In this document: piece after piece, positions 9,085-17,236 of the stretch | Layout of the letters: each line of letters starts with the position of its first letter | How positions within the stretch are numbered: the stretch's first letter is position 1 | From: Erythrobacter sp. JK5 | GTDB lineage: Bacteria > Pseudomonadota > Alphaproteobacteria > Sphingomonadales > Sphingomonadaceae | Length of the DNA: 64,000 nt | Reading direction: 5' to 3' | Assembly (NCBI RefSeq): GCF_018205975.1 | Contig: NZ_CP073577.1 | Coordinates: 2,728,001 to 2,792,000 of the forward strand | Position numbers and translations under genes: made by a program | The notes under the pieces: generated by a model | What the model was told of the DNA's origin: nothing | What the model saw: only the letters and a program-made list of their open reading frames with translations | Database searches by the model: none

Positions 9085-10374
9085 TCAGGCGCTCTGCGGC
9101 CGGACCGGAGCGGTCGCGGGTCTGCGCCTAAGCAGCCGCGCGATGCGTCGCGGCTGGATCAGCAATCCGCTGAATGCGATCATCAGCACGATCGGCGTGA
9201 AAAACAGCGATTCGGCTATCAGCGACAGCAGGATCAGCGCCGCGAACAGCAGCCGCGGGCGGAACATCCGCTGGAACACGATGCCGAGAAGGAAGATCAG
9301 CGACAGCGGAATGCCGACGCTGAACAGCAGCACCACGATCCCGTTGGTGTTGCCGCGTTCCGTGATGTTGTCGCGCGACAGGTTGGCTTCACGATAGCCG
9401 ACCCGGGCCGACACATCGAAATACTTCTGGTAGTCGAATCCGATCCCGGTCACCGGGTGCTCGAGCGCCACGCTGATCCCGGTACGCAGATCGTATTCGC
9501 GCGCCTCGGCGGAACCGCTCAGCGCGCCGTAGAATTTCTGCGACAGGTTGAAGCTCATGTACGCGGCAAGCGGCAGCAGCAGGATCGGCACGAACACGAA
9601 CACCCCGACCTTCTGCCGCCGGCTGGCGGTCTTGAGCCACTGGAAATAGGCCACCGCGAACTGCAGCATCATGATGACGACCCCGGTAGTCGACTGGGTC
9701 GCCACCACCGCCAGCGCGGCCAGCACGATATCGAACAGCCTCTGCTTGCGGACGAACAGGCCGATGAACAGCAGCATGTTGAGGTAGATCTGGAACACGC
9801 CGGGTTCGAAGAAGAATCCGTCGGGGCGCTTGAGGATCGATCCGGTGTCGACCAGTTCGTGATAGGTGAAGACGTACAAGAGCGTGTGATAGGTCGTGTC
9901 GTAGACCTGGAAGGTGGTGAACAGCCCGCTCGCGAATAGGTAGGCGAACGGGGTCAGGATCGCCTGAAACGCCATCAGTTTGAGTATCGGGAACAGGTCG
10001 TTCGCGAGCGTCGTCCGGCTTTCGCCGACATACACCAGCAGCAGCGCCAGCCCCGCAATGAAGTTCGCATAGCGAATGGTCATTGGCAGCAGCTGGAAGC
10101 TCTCGCCCCCGACCAGCGCCATCGCGCCGGTCGCGAACAGCAACAGCCAGACAAGCAGGAATTCGGCGCGGAGCAGGCGCAGCGGATTGTTCAGCATGAA
10201 GCACAGGACGAGCACCATCACGATCAGCGGTTCGCGCGGGATCGAGAGGATGCCGCCCGAAATCAGCATCGCTGCAAACAGCGCGAGCTGCCGCAGCCGC
10301 TCGCGCAGCACGGGATTGGTGATCTGTCCGGCCTTGCGCACCGGCGGGCGGGCATGTGCCGCAGAGCCGTTCAT
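9085..10374 (-). CDS. Wzy-like O-antigen/exopolysaccharide polymerase, multi-pass membrane protein
   Basis: From the ATG at 10374 this is a 429-residue integral membrane protein with about ten to twelve hydrophobic segments and one long periplasmic loop in the second half. That loop (TGIGFDYQKYFD, then NTNGIVVLLFSVG) matches the layout of O-antigen polymerases. An upstream in-frame start is possible, but the chosen ATG overlaps the preceding stop in an ATGA quartet, as elsewhere in the operon. Wzy proteins join lipid-linked repeat units in the periplasm. With the flippase at 10998 it supports a Wzx/Wzy assembly route. Primary sequence is too divergent for a specific linkage. Confidence 0.75.
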   Translation of the reverse strand: MNGSAAHARPPVRKAGQITNPVLRERLRQLALFAAMLISGGILSIPREPLIVMVLVLCFMLNNPLRLLRAEFLLVWLLLFATGAMALVGGESFQLLPMTIRYANFIAGLALLLVYVGESRTTLANDLFPILKLMAFQAILTPFAYLFASGLFTTFQVYDTTYHTLLYVFTYHELVDTGSILKRPDGFFFEPGVFQIYLNMLLFIGLFVRKQRLFDIVLAALAVVATQSTTGVVIMMLQFAVAYFQWLKTASRRQKVGVFVFVPILLLPLAAYMSFNLSQKFYGALSGSAEAREYDLRTGISVALEHPVTGIGFDYQKYFDVSARVGYREANLSRDNITERGNTNGIVVLLFSVGIPLSLIFLLGIVFQRMFRPRLLFAALILLSLIAESLFFTPIVLMIAFSGLLIQPRRIARLLRRRPATAPVRPQSA

Positions 10375-10967
10375 TCGCTGAATTCTCCTTCCGGATCGGT
10401 GCGATACCATCCCTTGCGGCTCTCGCAATAGCGCTTGACGATCCGCGCCGGCGCTCCAGCGGCGACGCACAGGTCGGGGATGTCGCGGGTGACGACGCTG
10501 TTGGCCGCGATGACGCAGTGCCGTCCGATCGACGCGCCCGAAATGCAGACGTTCTCGCCGATCCAGCTGCCGTCGCCGATCCGGACTTCCGCAAGCTGGG
10601 TCAGGCCCTGATCGCGGATTGGAATCGCGGGATCCTCGAACGTATGGCGATTGTCGGCGACGAACAGCCGGTCCGCCGTCAGTACGCTCTCACCGAACTC
10701 GACCTTGCGGGTGACGACGATATGCGCGTGGTTGCCGATCATGGTGCGCGCCCCGACCTTGAAGACGGGCGGCTCGTCATGCTCGTTGAGCGCGGCGATA
10801 TAGGCCCCGAACTGCAGCACCGCCTCGTCGCCGAAATGGCAGTATCTCGCGCCGAAAATCCGCAGCGGCCGCACGATCCGCACCCCGCGTCCCATGCTTG
10901 CGAAGAAGCCGCCGATCAGCCGGTAGAACAGGATCGAAAGGAAATCGCGAATGCGGAAATGCAGCAT
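10371..10967 (-). CDS. left-handed beta-helix acyltransferase (maltose/galactoside O-acetyltransferase-like)
   Basis: The 198-residue hexapeptide-repeat protein has helix turns such as IGDGSWIGENVCISGASIG and VIAANSVVTRDI, and ends with the classic VAAGAPARIVKRY. The N-terminal part, with a GARYCHFGDEA segment, resembles acetyltransferases of capsule loci. Acetyl-CoA dependent O- or N-acetylation of a glycan sugar is the likely job. It is co-translated with the polymerase gene (ATGA overlap) and follows the flippase gene by 30 bases. It lacks the long C-terminal extension of LpxA/GlmU. Confidence 0.83.
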   Translation of the reverse strand: MLHFRIRDFLSILFYRLIGGFFASMGRGVRIVRPLRIFGARYCHFGDEAVLQFGAYIAALNEHDEPPVFKVGARTMIGNHAHIVVTRKVEFGESVLTADRLFVADNRHTFEDPAIPIRDQGLTQLAEVRIGDGSWIGENVCISGASIGRHCVIAANSVVTRDIPDLCVAAGAPARIVKRYCESRKGWYRTDPEGEFSE

Positions 10968-10997
10968 GGGCTCGCCGTTGGTGGTGCGGTTGCGCGC

Positions 10998-12248
10998 CTA
11001 CACGCTGTTCCGGCTGCCAGCAAGCGGGCGAAACCCGCGATGGTTGCGGCTCAGGCGCCACCACCCGGCCACCAGCAGGACTGCCATCAGCGCGTAAATG
11101 CCGCTGCGCAGCATCACCACTCTGTCGAGGCTGAAGGCCTGCCCGGAAAGCAGCGCGGCTGCAAAAGCGATCACGGTGGCAACCACGCTCGCGCCGTAGC
11201 CGATCACGTACCAGCGATAGTCGATGATGACGTTGAACATCAGCGCGAACGGGGCCGACAGGGTGAACACGATCAGGCCCGGCGCGAGCAGATAGACCCA
11301 GCGCAGGTCCGGCACGTATTTGGGCAGCACTAGCTCCAGCAGCGGCGGCGCGATCAGCCACAGGGCGAGCGCCGCAAGCGCGCAATAGCCGACCACCAGC
11401 ATTATCAGGTTGACCATTTCGGCGCGCACTGCGCTCTCCTCACCCGCCTTGTGAGCCTTGACGATGCTCGGCAGGAACACCTGTTCGAGCAGTGTCGGCA
11501 CCATCTGGAACAGGTTGAGGAACAGGAACGCGAGATACAGCCGACCGAGCGGTTCAAGTCCCAGCTCGTTCGAGACGTAGCTGCGTTCGAGCAGGCTGTT
11601 GAACTGGATCGCGATCCCGGTGAGGAACAGCACGAACCCGGTCCGGAAGATCACTTTGACCAACCGCTTCGGCATGCGCAGCCTGCTTGGTCGCAGCACC
11701 GCACCCGATGCGAGCGCGACGACAACGAACACCACCGGCTGCGCGACGATCGATCCGACCGCAACCAGCGTCGGCGCCAGCGGCAGCAGCGCGAGCAGGC
11801 CGAGCGAGACACCGATCGACACCGCGTTGGTGAGGTTGGCTGCCTTCAACCTTCCGGCGGCAACCATCTCGTTCATCGTCCATGCCCGCAACAGCGTCGC
11901 CAGCGCGCCGAGCGCGGTCATCCCGGCCACGGCGCGATACTCTCCGGTGTCGAGCTGGCTGGCATAGACCAGCGCGAGCGCGACGAAGATCGCGGCGAGC
12001 GAAGCGAACGCGGTGTAGGCGAGATCGATGATGCGCTGCCGGTGCCGGGGGCCCGCGTTGCACAGCAGCCGGTAGCCGCCGTTGAGCAGGCCGAAATGCA
12101 GCAGCCCGCCGAACAGGATGTAGGCCTGCACCAGCGCAACGAGGCCCAGCCCGTTATAGTCGAGCACCAGCATCAACAGCACGCCGCGCCCGAGGACGAG
12201 GAAATTGATGGCGAGGCCGATCACCACGAAGGCGAGGCGTGAATTCAT
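10998..12248 (-). CDS. Wzx-like polysaccharide flippase (MATE/MOP superfamily)
   Basis: The 416-residue protein is almost entirely membrane-embedded, with about twelve predicted helices of a MOP/PST-type exporter. An N-terminal LAINFLVLGRGVLL segment and a helix pair near residues 25-60 (QAYILFGGLLHFGLLNGG) resemble Wzx proteins, which keep a conserved G-L-x-N/x-G turn there. It would flip undecaprenyl-PP-linked repeat units across the inner membrane before polymerisation by the Wzy protein downstream. It is the only flippase candidate in the window. Sequence divergence in this family is high, so confidence rests on topology and context. Confidence 0.78.
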   Translation of the reverse strand: MNSRLAFVVIGLAINFLVLGRGVLLMLVLDYNGLGLVALVQAYILFGGLLHFGLLNGGYRLLCNAGPRHRQRIIDLAYTAFASLAAIFVALALVYASQLDTGEYRAVAGMTALGALATLLRAWTMNEMVAAGRLKAANLTNAVSIGVSLGLLALLPLAPTLVAVGSIVAQPVVFVVVALASGAVLRPSRLRMPKRLVKVIFRTGFVLFLTGIAIQFNSLLERSYVSNELGLEPLGRLYLAFLFLNLFQMVPTLLEQVFLPSIVKAHKAGEESAVRAEMVNLIMLVVGYCALAALALWLIAPPLLELVLPKYVPDLRWVYLLAPGLIVFTLSAPFALMFNVIIDYRWYVIGYGASVVATVIAFAAALLSGQAFSLDRVVMLRSGIYALMAVLLVAGWWRLSRNHRGFRPLAGSRNSV

Positions 12249-12288
12249 GGATTCTTCGCGTTAATGGGTCCGGCGCCGCGTTGCAGCG

Positions 12289-13154
12289 TCAAATCCCCAG
12301 CACCGTGTCGATATAAGCGCCGGGCAGGTCGGGACGCACCTTGCGCGCTTCCGCTGCGGCCTGCCTGCGATTGCCCGACAGCGGCTCCATCATCCCGGTA
12401 TAGGGGTGTTGGTGTTGAAGGTGATGAACACCGCCGTACGCGGCGTCTTGCAGCGGCTGCCGAAATGATAGCAGACCGCCGGATCGACCAGCACCGCCTC
12501 GCCCGACTTGCCGTAGAACGTCTCGAACCGGTCGTGCCCGATCTCGGCGGCGATCTGCGCGTCGGTCAGGCGCCGGATGAACGGCGAGCGCTTGACTGTG
12601 CGGCTGGTCGCCTTGTCGATGAACACGAACGGGCCGCCCTCGTCGTCGAGCACGTCGTTCACATACATGACGAAATGCAGCGACTTGCTGTCGCCGTAAT
12701 CGCGGTGCCAGAACTGGCTGGCGCGCAATTCGCCCTCGGTCGGGAAGGAATGCAGCACCTGCATGCTGTCGAACAGGAACCGCCCGCCGAAATAGGCTTC
12801 GGCTGCGCCCAGGATCGCGTCGGAAAAGGCGAGGCGGAACACCGGGTTGTCGGCGGTGAAATCCTCGGCGCGCATGATGTTTTCGAACGGATGGCCGCCT
12901 TCACGGGGGACGACCTGTTCGCCGCGCGGCAGATAGATTTCCCTGATCTGTGCCACCGCGTCCGGATCGACCGGTGCAGCCATCGTGTAGCCGTCACGCT
13001 CTACTGCCTGCGCCCGCCCGCGGTCGAGCGTGAGCGCCGCTTCGGGCGTTGGCGCGGGGCCTGCCAGCACGCTCTTCAGCTTGCCGAGCATGCGCACGGG
13101 CACCAGTCGCCAGCGCAGGAAACCGACCGTGTCACGCAGGTAAGCCGTCGCCAT
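12289..13154 (-). pseudogene. PhyH-like Fe(II)/2-oxoglutarate dioxygenase, frameshifted near the C-terminus
   Basis: The protein resembles the phytanoyl-CoA dioxygenase superfamily. It has a metal-binding HRDYGD (HxD) near residue 145, a YVNDVLDDEGGPFVF strand pair and a distal VCYHFGSRCK histidine segment. As read, translation stops at 12390 after FNTNTPIPG. Adding one C to the CCCC run at 12403-12406 gives NTPYTGMMEPLSG and a stop at 12289, for 288 residues, and closes most of an otherwise empty gap before the flippase gene. Such oxygenases hydroxylate small substrates, and some occur in surface-sugar clusters. The substrate here is unknown. The ATG at 13154 is preferred over a GTG one codon upstream. 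Confidence 0.78.
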
Positions 13155-13170
13155 CACTCAAATCCTCGTT

Positions 13171-13692
13171 TCAACCCGCCACCCACGCATCGTTCGGCAC
13201 CTCGGCGTTGATGCGCTTCGCAGGAATGCCGACATAGGTGCCGGGTTCGGTGATCGACCGGTTCACCAGCGACATCGCGCCGATTACGACGTTGTCGCAT
13301 ATCTCGACCGGGCCGACGACCACGCTGTTGGCCCCGATAATGACATTGTCGCCCAGCCGGAAGACGTCGCCGGTCGCGTGACGCGCGAGATAATCCGGAT
13401 CGTCGGGAGCGGGGCCGACGAACTTGACCCCGGCCATCACCGCGACGCGCCCGTCGGATACGATCCCGTTGCCGCCCAACAGAATTCCCGCCGGGTGCGA
13501 AATCTTCAGCTGGCGCACCTTGATCCGGTAGGACGTGACGTCGAGCGAAAAGCGCGTCAGCAGGCTGCGATCGAGCAGCATCGCGACATAGCGCCCGATG
13601 CCCGGCACGCGCGTGTGCCACCAGGTCGACCACCGGATCGTGCGCCGGATGCTCGGCTCGACCATCCACCAGGACAGTAGCAGGCGTTTCAT
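13171..13692 (-). CDS. left-handed beta-helix acyltransferase
   Basis: The 173-residue protein has an N-terminal helical region of about 60 residues and then hexapeptide turns (VFRLGDNVIIGANSVVVG, CDNVVIGAMSLV), ending with TYVGIPAKRI, the usual closing motif of acetyltransferases in this fold. It is the third hexapeptide acyltransferase of the cluster. It follows the capsule-type glycosyltransferase by 30 bases and precedes the dioxygenase by 16. Acyl donor and acceptor cannot be told; serine-acetyltransferase-like proteins of polysaccharide loci are the nearest relatives. Confidence 0.8.
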   Translation of the reverse strand: MKRLLLSWWMVEPSIRRTIRWSTWWHTRVPGIGRYVAMLLDRSLLTRFSLDVTSYRIKVRQLKISHPAGILLGGNGIVSDGRVAVMAGVKFVGPAPDDPDYLARHATGDVFRLGDNVIIGANSVVVGPVEICDNVVIGAMSLVNRSITEPGTYVGIPAKRINAEVPNDAWVAG

Positions 13693-13722
13693 CGCGCGGT
13701 GGTTCCCATAATGCCGCGCGCT

Positions 13723-15132
13723 TTAGCCGACCGGTTCGGCTGGCACAATTCCGGCGCCGATCGCGACCGCGTTGCGCACCCGCTGGATATTCGTGCGCGA
13801 ATAAAGCTCGGGATAGGGAAACGGGTTTCCGGGGAAGGAATTTTCGACCATCGCCGCCACAAATCGGCGGGCGGTCTCCGGCTCGACCCGCTCCATCGCC
13901 TCGATCGGTGTGCGTAGCGCCTCGCGCAGTTGCGGCCAGGTCTCGATCCGACGGATCCCCGGCAGCCGATCGTAGAATATCTCGCCCATCACGCACACGC
14001 TCTTGCCGATCAGCGCCGCTTCCCAGCCGACCGTGCTGGTAAGGGTGACCACCCGCTCGCAGCGCGACAGCACCTCGCGCCCGTGCACTTCGGCGGGCAG
14101 GAACCGCAGCGCCGAATAGCTTTCGCGCAGCACACGGAACTTGGGCCGCAGCAGCGCGCCCTTGTCGACCGGGTGCTCCTTGACCACCAGCACCTGGTGC
14201 GGGCCGAGGCACTTCATGATGTTCTCGATCGTCGCGACCTGGTTGGCGTTGAATTCGCTCATGTAATTGAGCGTCGCCTCGGGTTCCTGGTGCAGCGGGT
14301 AGAAGACGATTTCGTAGCTTTCGGGAATGTCCTCGAGCTGGTCGTATGCGTGCCGGAAGCTGGCGGCGAAGACCTGTCCGCGCTTGGAATATTCCTCGGT
14401 GTAGGTCTCGTAGCGGAACGATGCGGCCCGTGCCGGGTCCGCAGAGCGCCAGTCGCGCCAGCGCCAGAGCGCGGACTTGGCGAGCCCTGCCAGCAGCGGT
14501 TTCGCCGCGCGCCGACCGGCGAGATTCTTGACGTAGAAGGGGCGGTAATCCTTCTGCTTCAGCTCGGCGAGATAGGCATCGGCCAGCGCCAGCGACGCCT
14601 CGCTCGGCTCGGGCAGGTCGAAGGTCCCGCCCGAAATCGTCATCGGATCGGGCAGCCAGTAGAACCAGTCCTCGACCACGCAGTTCATGCCCGCGAGGTA
14701 GGGAATCCCCGCCGCGCGCGCTTCGATCAGCAGCACTTCGGAAATCTCGATCGCGACCAGTTCGTTGAGCACGGCCGCCGGCTGGAACCGCGCGATCAGG
14801 TCGCGCCAAAAGGCGATTTCCTTGCCGAGGATGGTGAGCCGGGTCGCCTGATCGTAGCGTCCGAGAAAGCGTTCGGACATGAACGAGGTGATCAGGTAGT
14901 GCTCGGGCACATCGGCGGGCTCGATCGTGTCGAAATCGCGCTCGAAGCAGGCGACCACGTCCTGCCCCTTGGCCCGGACCTGCTGCGCTTCGGCCTCGGT
15001 CATGGTGACGAACACCGCTTCGTAACGATCGTCGACCAGTTCGGGGAAGAACTCCGCCTGGTAGCCGCGCGCGAAAGCGAGGATGCGCGGGCGCTCCGGA
15101 TTCGTTTCGGCGGGGGATGCGGGGGCGCTCAT
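13723..15132 (-). CDS. capsule polysaccharide biosynthesis protein (Capsule_synth/KpsC-KpsS type glycosyltransferase)
   Basis: From the ATG at 15132 the protein has 469 residues. Its second half carries the family landmarks: FYPLHQEPEAT, VVKEHP, and TSTVGWEAALIGK, which together form the nucleotide-binding side of this GT-B-like family. KpsC/KpsS members transfer Kdo-type (keto-deoxy) sugars from CMP donors. The relation to CMP-linked acids makes this a candidate for moving CMP-pseudaminic acid, but that is inference. Open frame extends upstream to 15342, but that part overlaps the preceding Gfo/Idh gene and looks non-coding. A 26-base gap separates it from that gene. Confidence 0.8.
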   Translation of the reverse strand: MSAPASPAETNPERPRILAFARGYQAEFFPELVDDRYEAVFVTMTEAEAQQVRAKGQDVVACFERDFDTIEPADVPEHYLITSFMSERFLGRYDQATRLTILGKEIAFWRDLIARFQPAAVLNELVAIEISEVLLIEARAAGIPYLAGMNCVVEDWFYWLPDPMTISGGTFDLPEPSEASLALADAYLAELKQKDYRPFYVKNLAGRRAAKPLLAGLAKSALWRWRDWRSADPARAASFRYETYTEEYSKRGQVFAASFRHAYDQLEDIPESYEIVFYPLHQEPEATLNYMSEFNANQVATIENIMKCLGPHQVLVVKEHPVDKGALLRPKFRVLRESYSALRFLPAEVHGREVLSRCERVVTLTSTVGWEAALIGKSVCVMGEIFYDRLPGIRRIETWPQLREALRTPIEAMERVEPETARRFVAAMVENSFPGNPFPYPELYSRTNIQRVRNAVAIGAGIVPAEPVG

Positions 15133-15158
15133 GGTCAGGTATCCGTCGTCTTCACAAC

Positions 15159-16232
15159 CTAGGCGTAGAACTGGCCGGTGCGGCCCTCGATCACCATCGC
15201 CGGGTCGATATCGTTCAGGGAAACCGCCCGCCCGCCTTCGAGATGCGATTGCACCATCGCGAACAGCGCCTTCTGGCCGCGGAGGATATCGCGTTTCAGC
15301 GCGGAATTGGCGGCCCTCGCGGTCTCGTTCCCATTCAGGCACGCCACAAGTTGCAGGATCGGAGCCAGCGCGCCCTGCGGCACGTCACCGGCGTCGAACT
15401 CCTGGCGCTGCGGCTCGGGATAGGGATTGTCGCCCGCTTCACCACCGCCCGATTGCCACAGCGCATGCCCGTCATTGAGCACCGCGACGCTGCCGAGCGA
15501 GCCGGAAAGCGTGAAATCGGTGCCGAACCCGCGCGCGAATTGGCCGACGAAGCCGTCGTCGAATTCCAGCGTGGCCTGCAGCACCACCGGGTCGTTGCGG
15601 ATCACTGCCCCGTCGCGCCCGACCTCGCCGAGCCGTGCGCTGACCGAAACGAGCTCGCGCTCTCCTGCCGCCAGCAGCAGCAGGTCGACCGAGTGCGGGT
15701 GGGTCCACAGCAGCGCGCCCTGGCCCATGTCGACCCGGGCCTCGAACAGATTGCCGATCGTGCCATCGGACGCCCGCCGGATCGCCTCGCCGTAGATCGC
15801 GAAATGTCGCCGCACCGCGCCGAGCGTCGCAAACACGTCGTCGCGCGCGAACAGCGCTTCGAGGTCGTCGAGTTCCGCCATTGAATTGCAGATCGGCTTT
15901 TCGATGTGGAGCGCGCGCGTCCCCGCTGCAGCGCAATCGGCGATGATCGCGGCTCGGCCCAGCGTGCGGGTGGCGATACCGACCAGATCGGGCGCGCCCT
16001 CGGCGAGCATCGCTGTATGATCGGCATAGGTCCGGCCTGCGCCATAGAGCTTCGCCGCTTCGGACAGCCGGTCGGGATCGGGGTCGACCAAAGCTTCGAG
16101 CGAGACGCCTTCAGCCGCGACGATCGCTTCGGCATGCGCGAGCGGGAACCACGCACGGGGCGCGTATTGGCGTACGCCGTCGCTGGTGAACGCGCCCATG
16201 CGTCCGCACCCGATCACCGCCGCGTGGATCAT
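15159..16232 (-). CDS. Gfo/Idh/MocA family oxidoreductase
   Basis: The protein has 357 residues from the ATG at 16232, which overlaps the stop of the upstream dehydrogenase as ATGA; an ATG three codons earlier is possible. The N-terminus AAVIGCGRMG is a Rossmann NAD(P) site, and IEKPICNSM near residue 110 is the family's EKP motif. It is paired tightly with a medium-chain dehydrogenase. Bacterial O-antigen loci are known to carry single proteins that fuse these same two domains, so the pair may be the split form of one two-domain enzyme. The substrate is unknown. Confidence 0.83.
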   Translation of the reverse strand: MIHAAVIGCGRMGAFTSDGVRQYAPRAWFPLAHAEAIVAAEGVSLEALVDPDPDRLSEAAKLYGAGRTYADHTAMLAEGAPDLVGIATRTLGRAAIIADCAAAGTRALHIEKPICNSMAELDDLEALFARDDVFATLGAVRRHFAIYGEAIRRASDGTIGNLFEARVDMGQGALLWTHPHSVDLLLLAAGERELVSVSARLGEVGRDGAVIRNDPVVLQATLEFDDGFVGQFARGFGTDFTLSGSLGSVAVLNDGHALWQSGGGEAGDNPYPEPQRQEFDAGDVPQGALAPILQLVACLNGNETARAANSALKRDILRGQKALFAMVQSHLEGGRAVSLNDIDPAMVIEGRTGQFYA

Positions 16233-17236
16233 TCCGACCATTCCAGCAGGTAGGTCAGGGCATCGTCCTTGCGCGCATCGAGATCGGCATAGGCCTGCGC
16301 GATATCCTCGCCGCGATAGCGACCCGACAGGATCGGCGCGGGATCGAGCCGCCCATCCATGATCGCGCGCGCGATGAAGGCGATGTTGGCGCGTTCGTTG
16401 AAGCGGTTGAAACCGCGGCTGTCGTCGTGCTCGGGCGACCAGCCGACCGCCTCGATCCGCAGCTGCTTCATGTAGAAATGCTCGCTCGCCAGCGGGTTGA
16501 AGTCTGGTGCCGGTTCGCCGCGCCCCGGAAAGCCGAGCGTCGCGATGACCCCGTTCTGCCCCGCAAGCCGCAGCGCCATGGCGAAATCACTCCAGCCATT
16601 GGTGGTGGAGACCACCACGTCGGCACCGAAGGCGAGCGCGGCTTTGAGTTCTTCCTCTTCGTCGCGGGCAAACACGCCGCGCGCGGCATAGCCTTTGGCG
16701 ATTGCGGCGGAGCTTGCGTGCCCGGACACCGCCCAGACTTCGGCTCCGGCCAGCGCGGCCATCGCCACCGAGGTCAGTCCGAGCACGCCGAGCCCCTGCA
16801 CCAACACCCGGCTTCCTGCCCGCACATTGCTGCGCAGCACCGCGTTGTAGCCGAGGTGGAACAGATAGGCTGCGACCACTCTGTCGGCGTCGGCCTCGGC
16901 AGGCAGGCGGTAGAGCGCATCGCTTGCCGGCATTACGAGGTGGCTGCGATGCGAGGTGAAACTGAGAACCCGGTCGCCGACAGCGTGGCCTTCGACCTGC
17001 TCGCCCACCTCGATCACGCGCGCGACGTTGCAGTATCCCTGCAGCCGCGGATAGGCGACGCCCGGGCGCAGCGGCGGCAGGCCGCGCCATGCGGCCAGCT
17101 CAGTGCCAGGCGAGATTGCACTGACGATGGTTTCGCACACGAGGTCGTGCGGGCCGGGCGCGGCGAGGCTTTCCTCGCGCAGCGCGAGCTTCCCGGGCTC
17201 CTCGAGCCAGACGACCTTGGCGGTCCGCTCGCTCAC
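16229..17236 (-). CDS. medium-chain dehydrogenase/reductase (zinc-ADH-like fold, catalytic zinc site apparently lost)
   Basis: The protein has 335 residues from a GTG at 17236, which overlaps the upstream stop as GTGA. An N-terminal GroES-like domain with AISPGTELAAWRG is followed by the Rossmann segment VLVQGLGVLGLTSVAMA near residues 148-164. The usual catalytic Cys-Gly-x-D of zinc alcohol dehydrogenases is replaced by SPGTE, as in BchC-like and bi-domain oxidoreductases. Together with the overlapping Gfo/Idh gene and the amidotransferase module upstream, it probably helps make or modify an unusual acidic or amidated sugar. Upstream in-frame reading is antisense-like and rejected. Confidence 0.82.
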   Translation of the reverse strand: MSERTAKVVWLEEPGKLALREESLAAPGPHDLVCETIVSAISPGTELAAWRGLPPLRPGVAYPRLQGYCNVARVIEVGEQVEGHAVGDRVLSFTSHRSHLVMPASDALYRLPAEADADRVVAAYLFHLGYNAVLRSNVRAGSRVLVQGLGVLGLTSVAMAALAGAEVWAVSGHASSAAIAKGYAARGVFARDEEEELKAALAFGADVVVSTTNGWSDFAMALRLAGQNGVIATLGFPGRGEPAPDFNPLASEHFYMKQLRIEAVGWSPEHDDSRGFNRFNERANIAFIARAIMDGRLDPAPILSGRYRGEDIAQAYADLDARKDDALTYLLEWSE

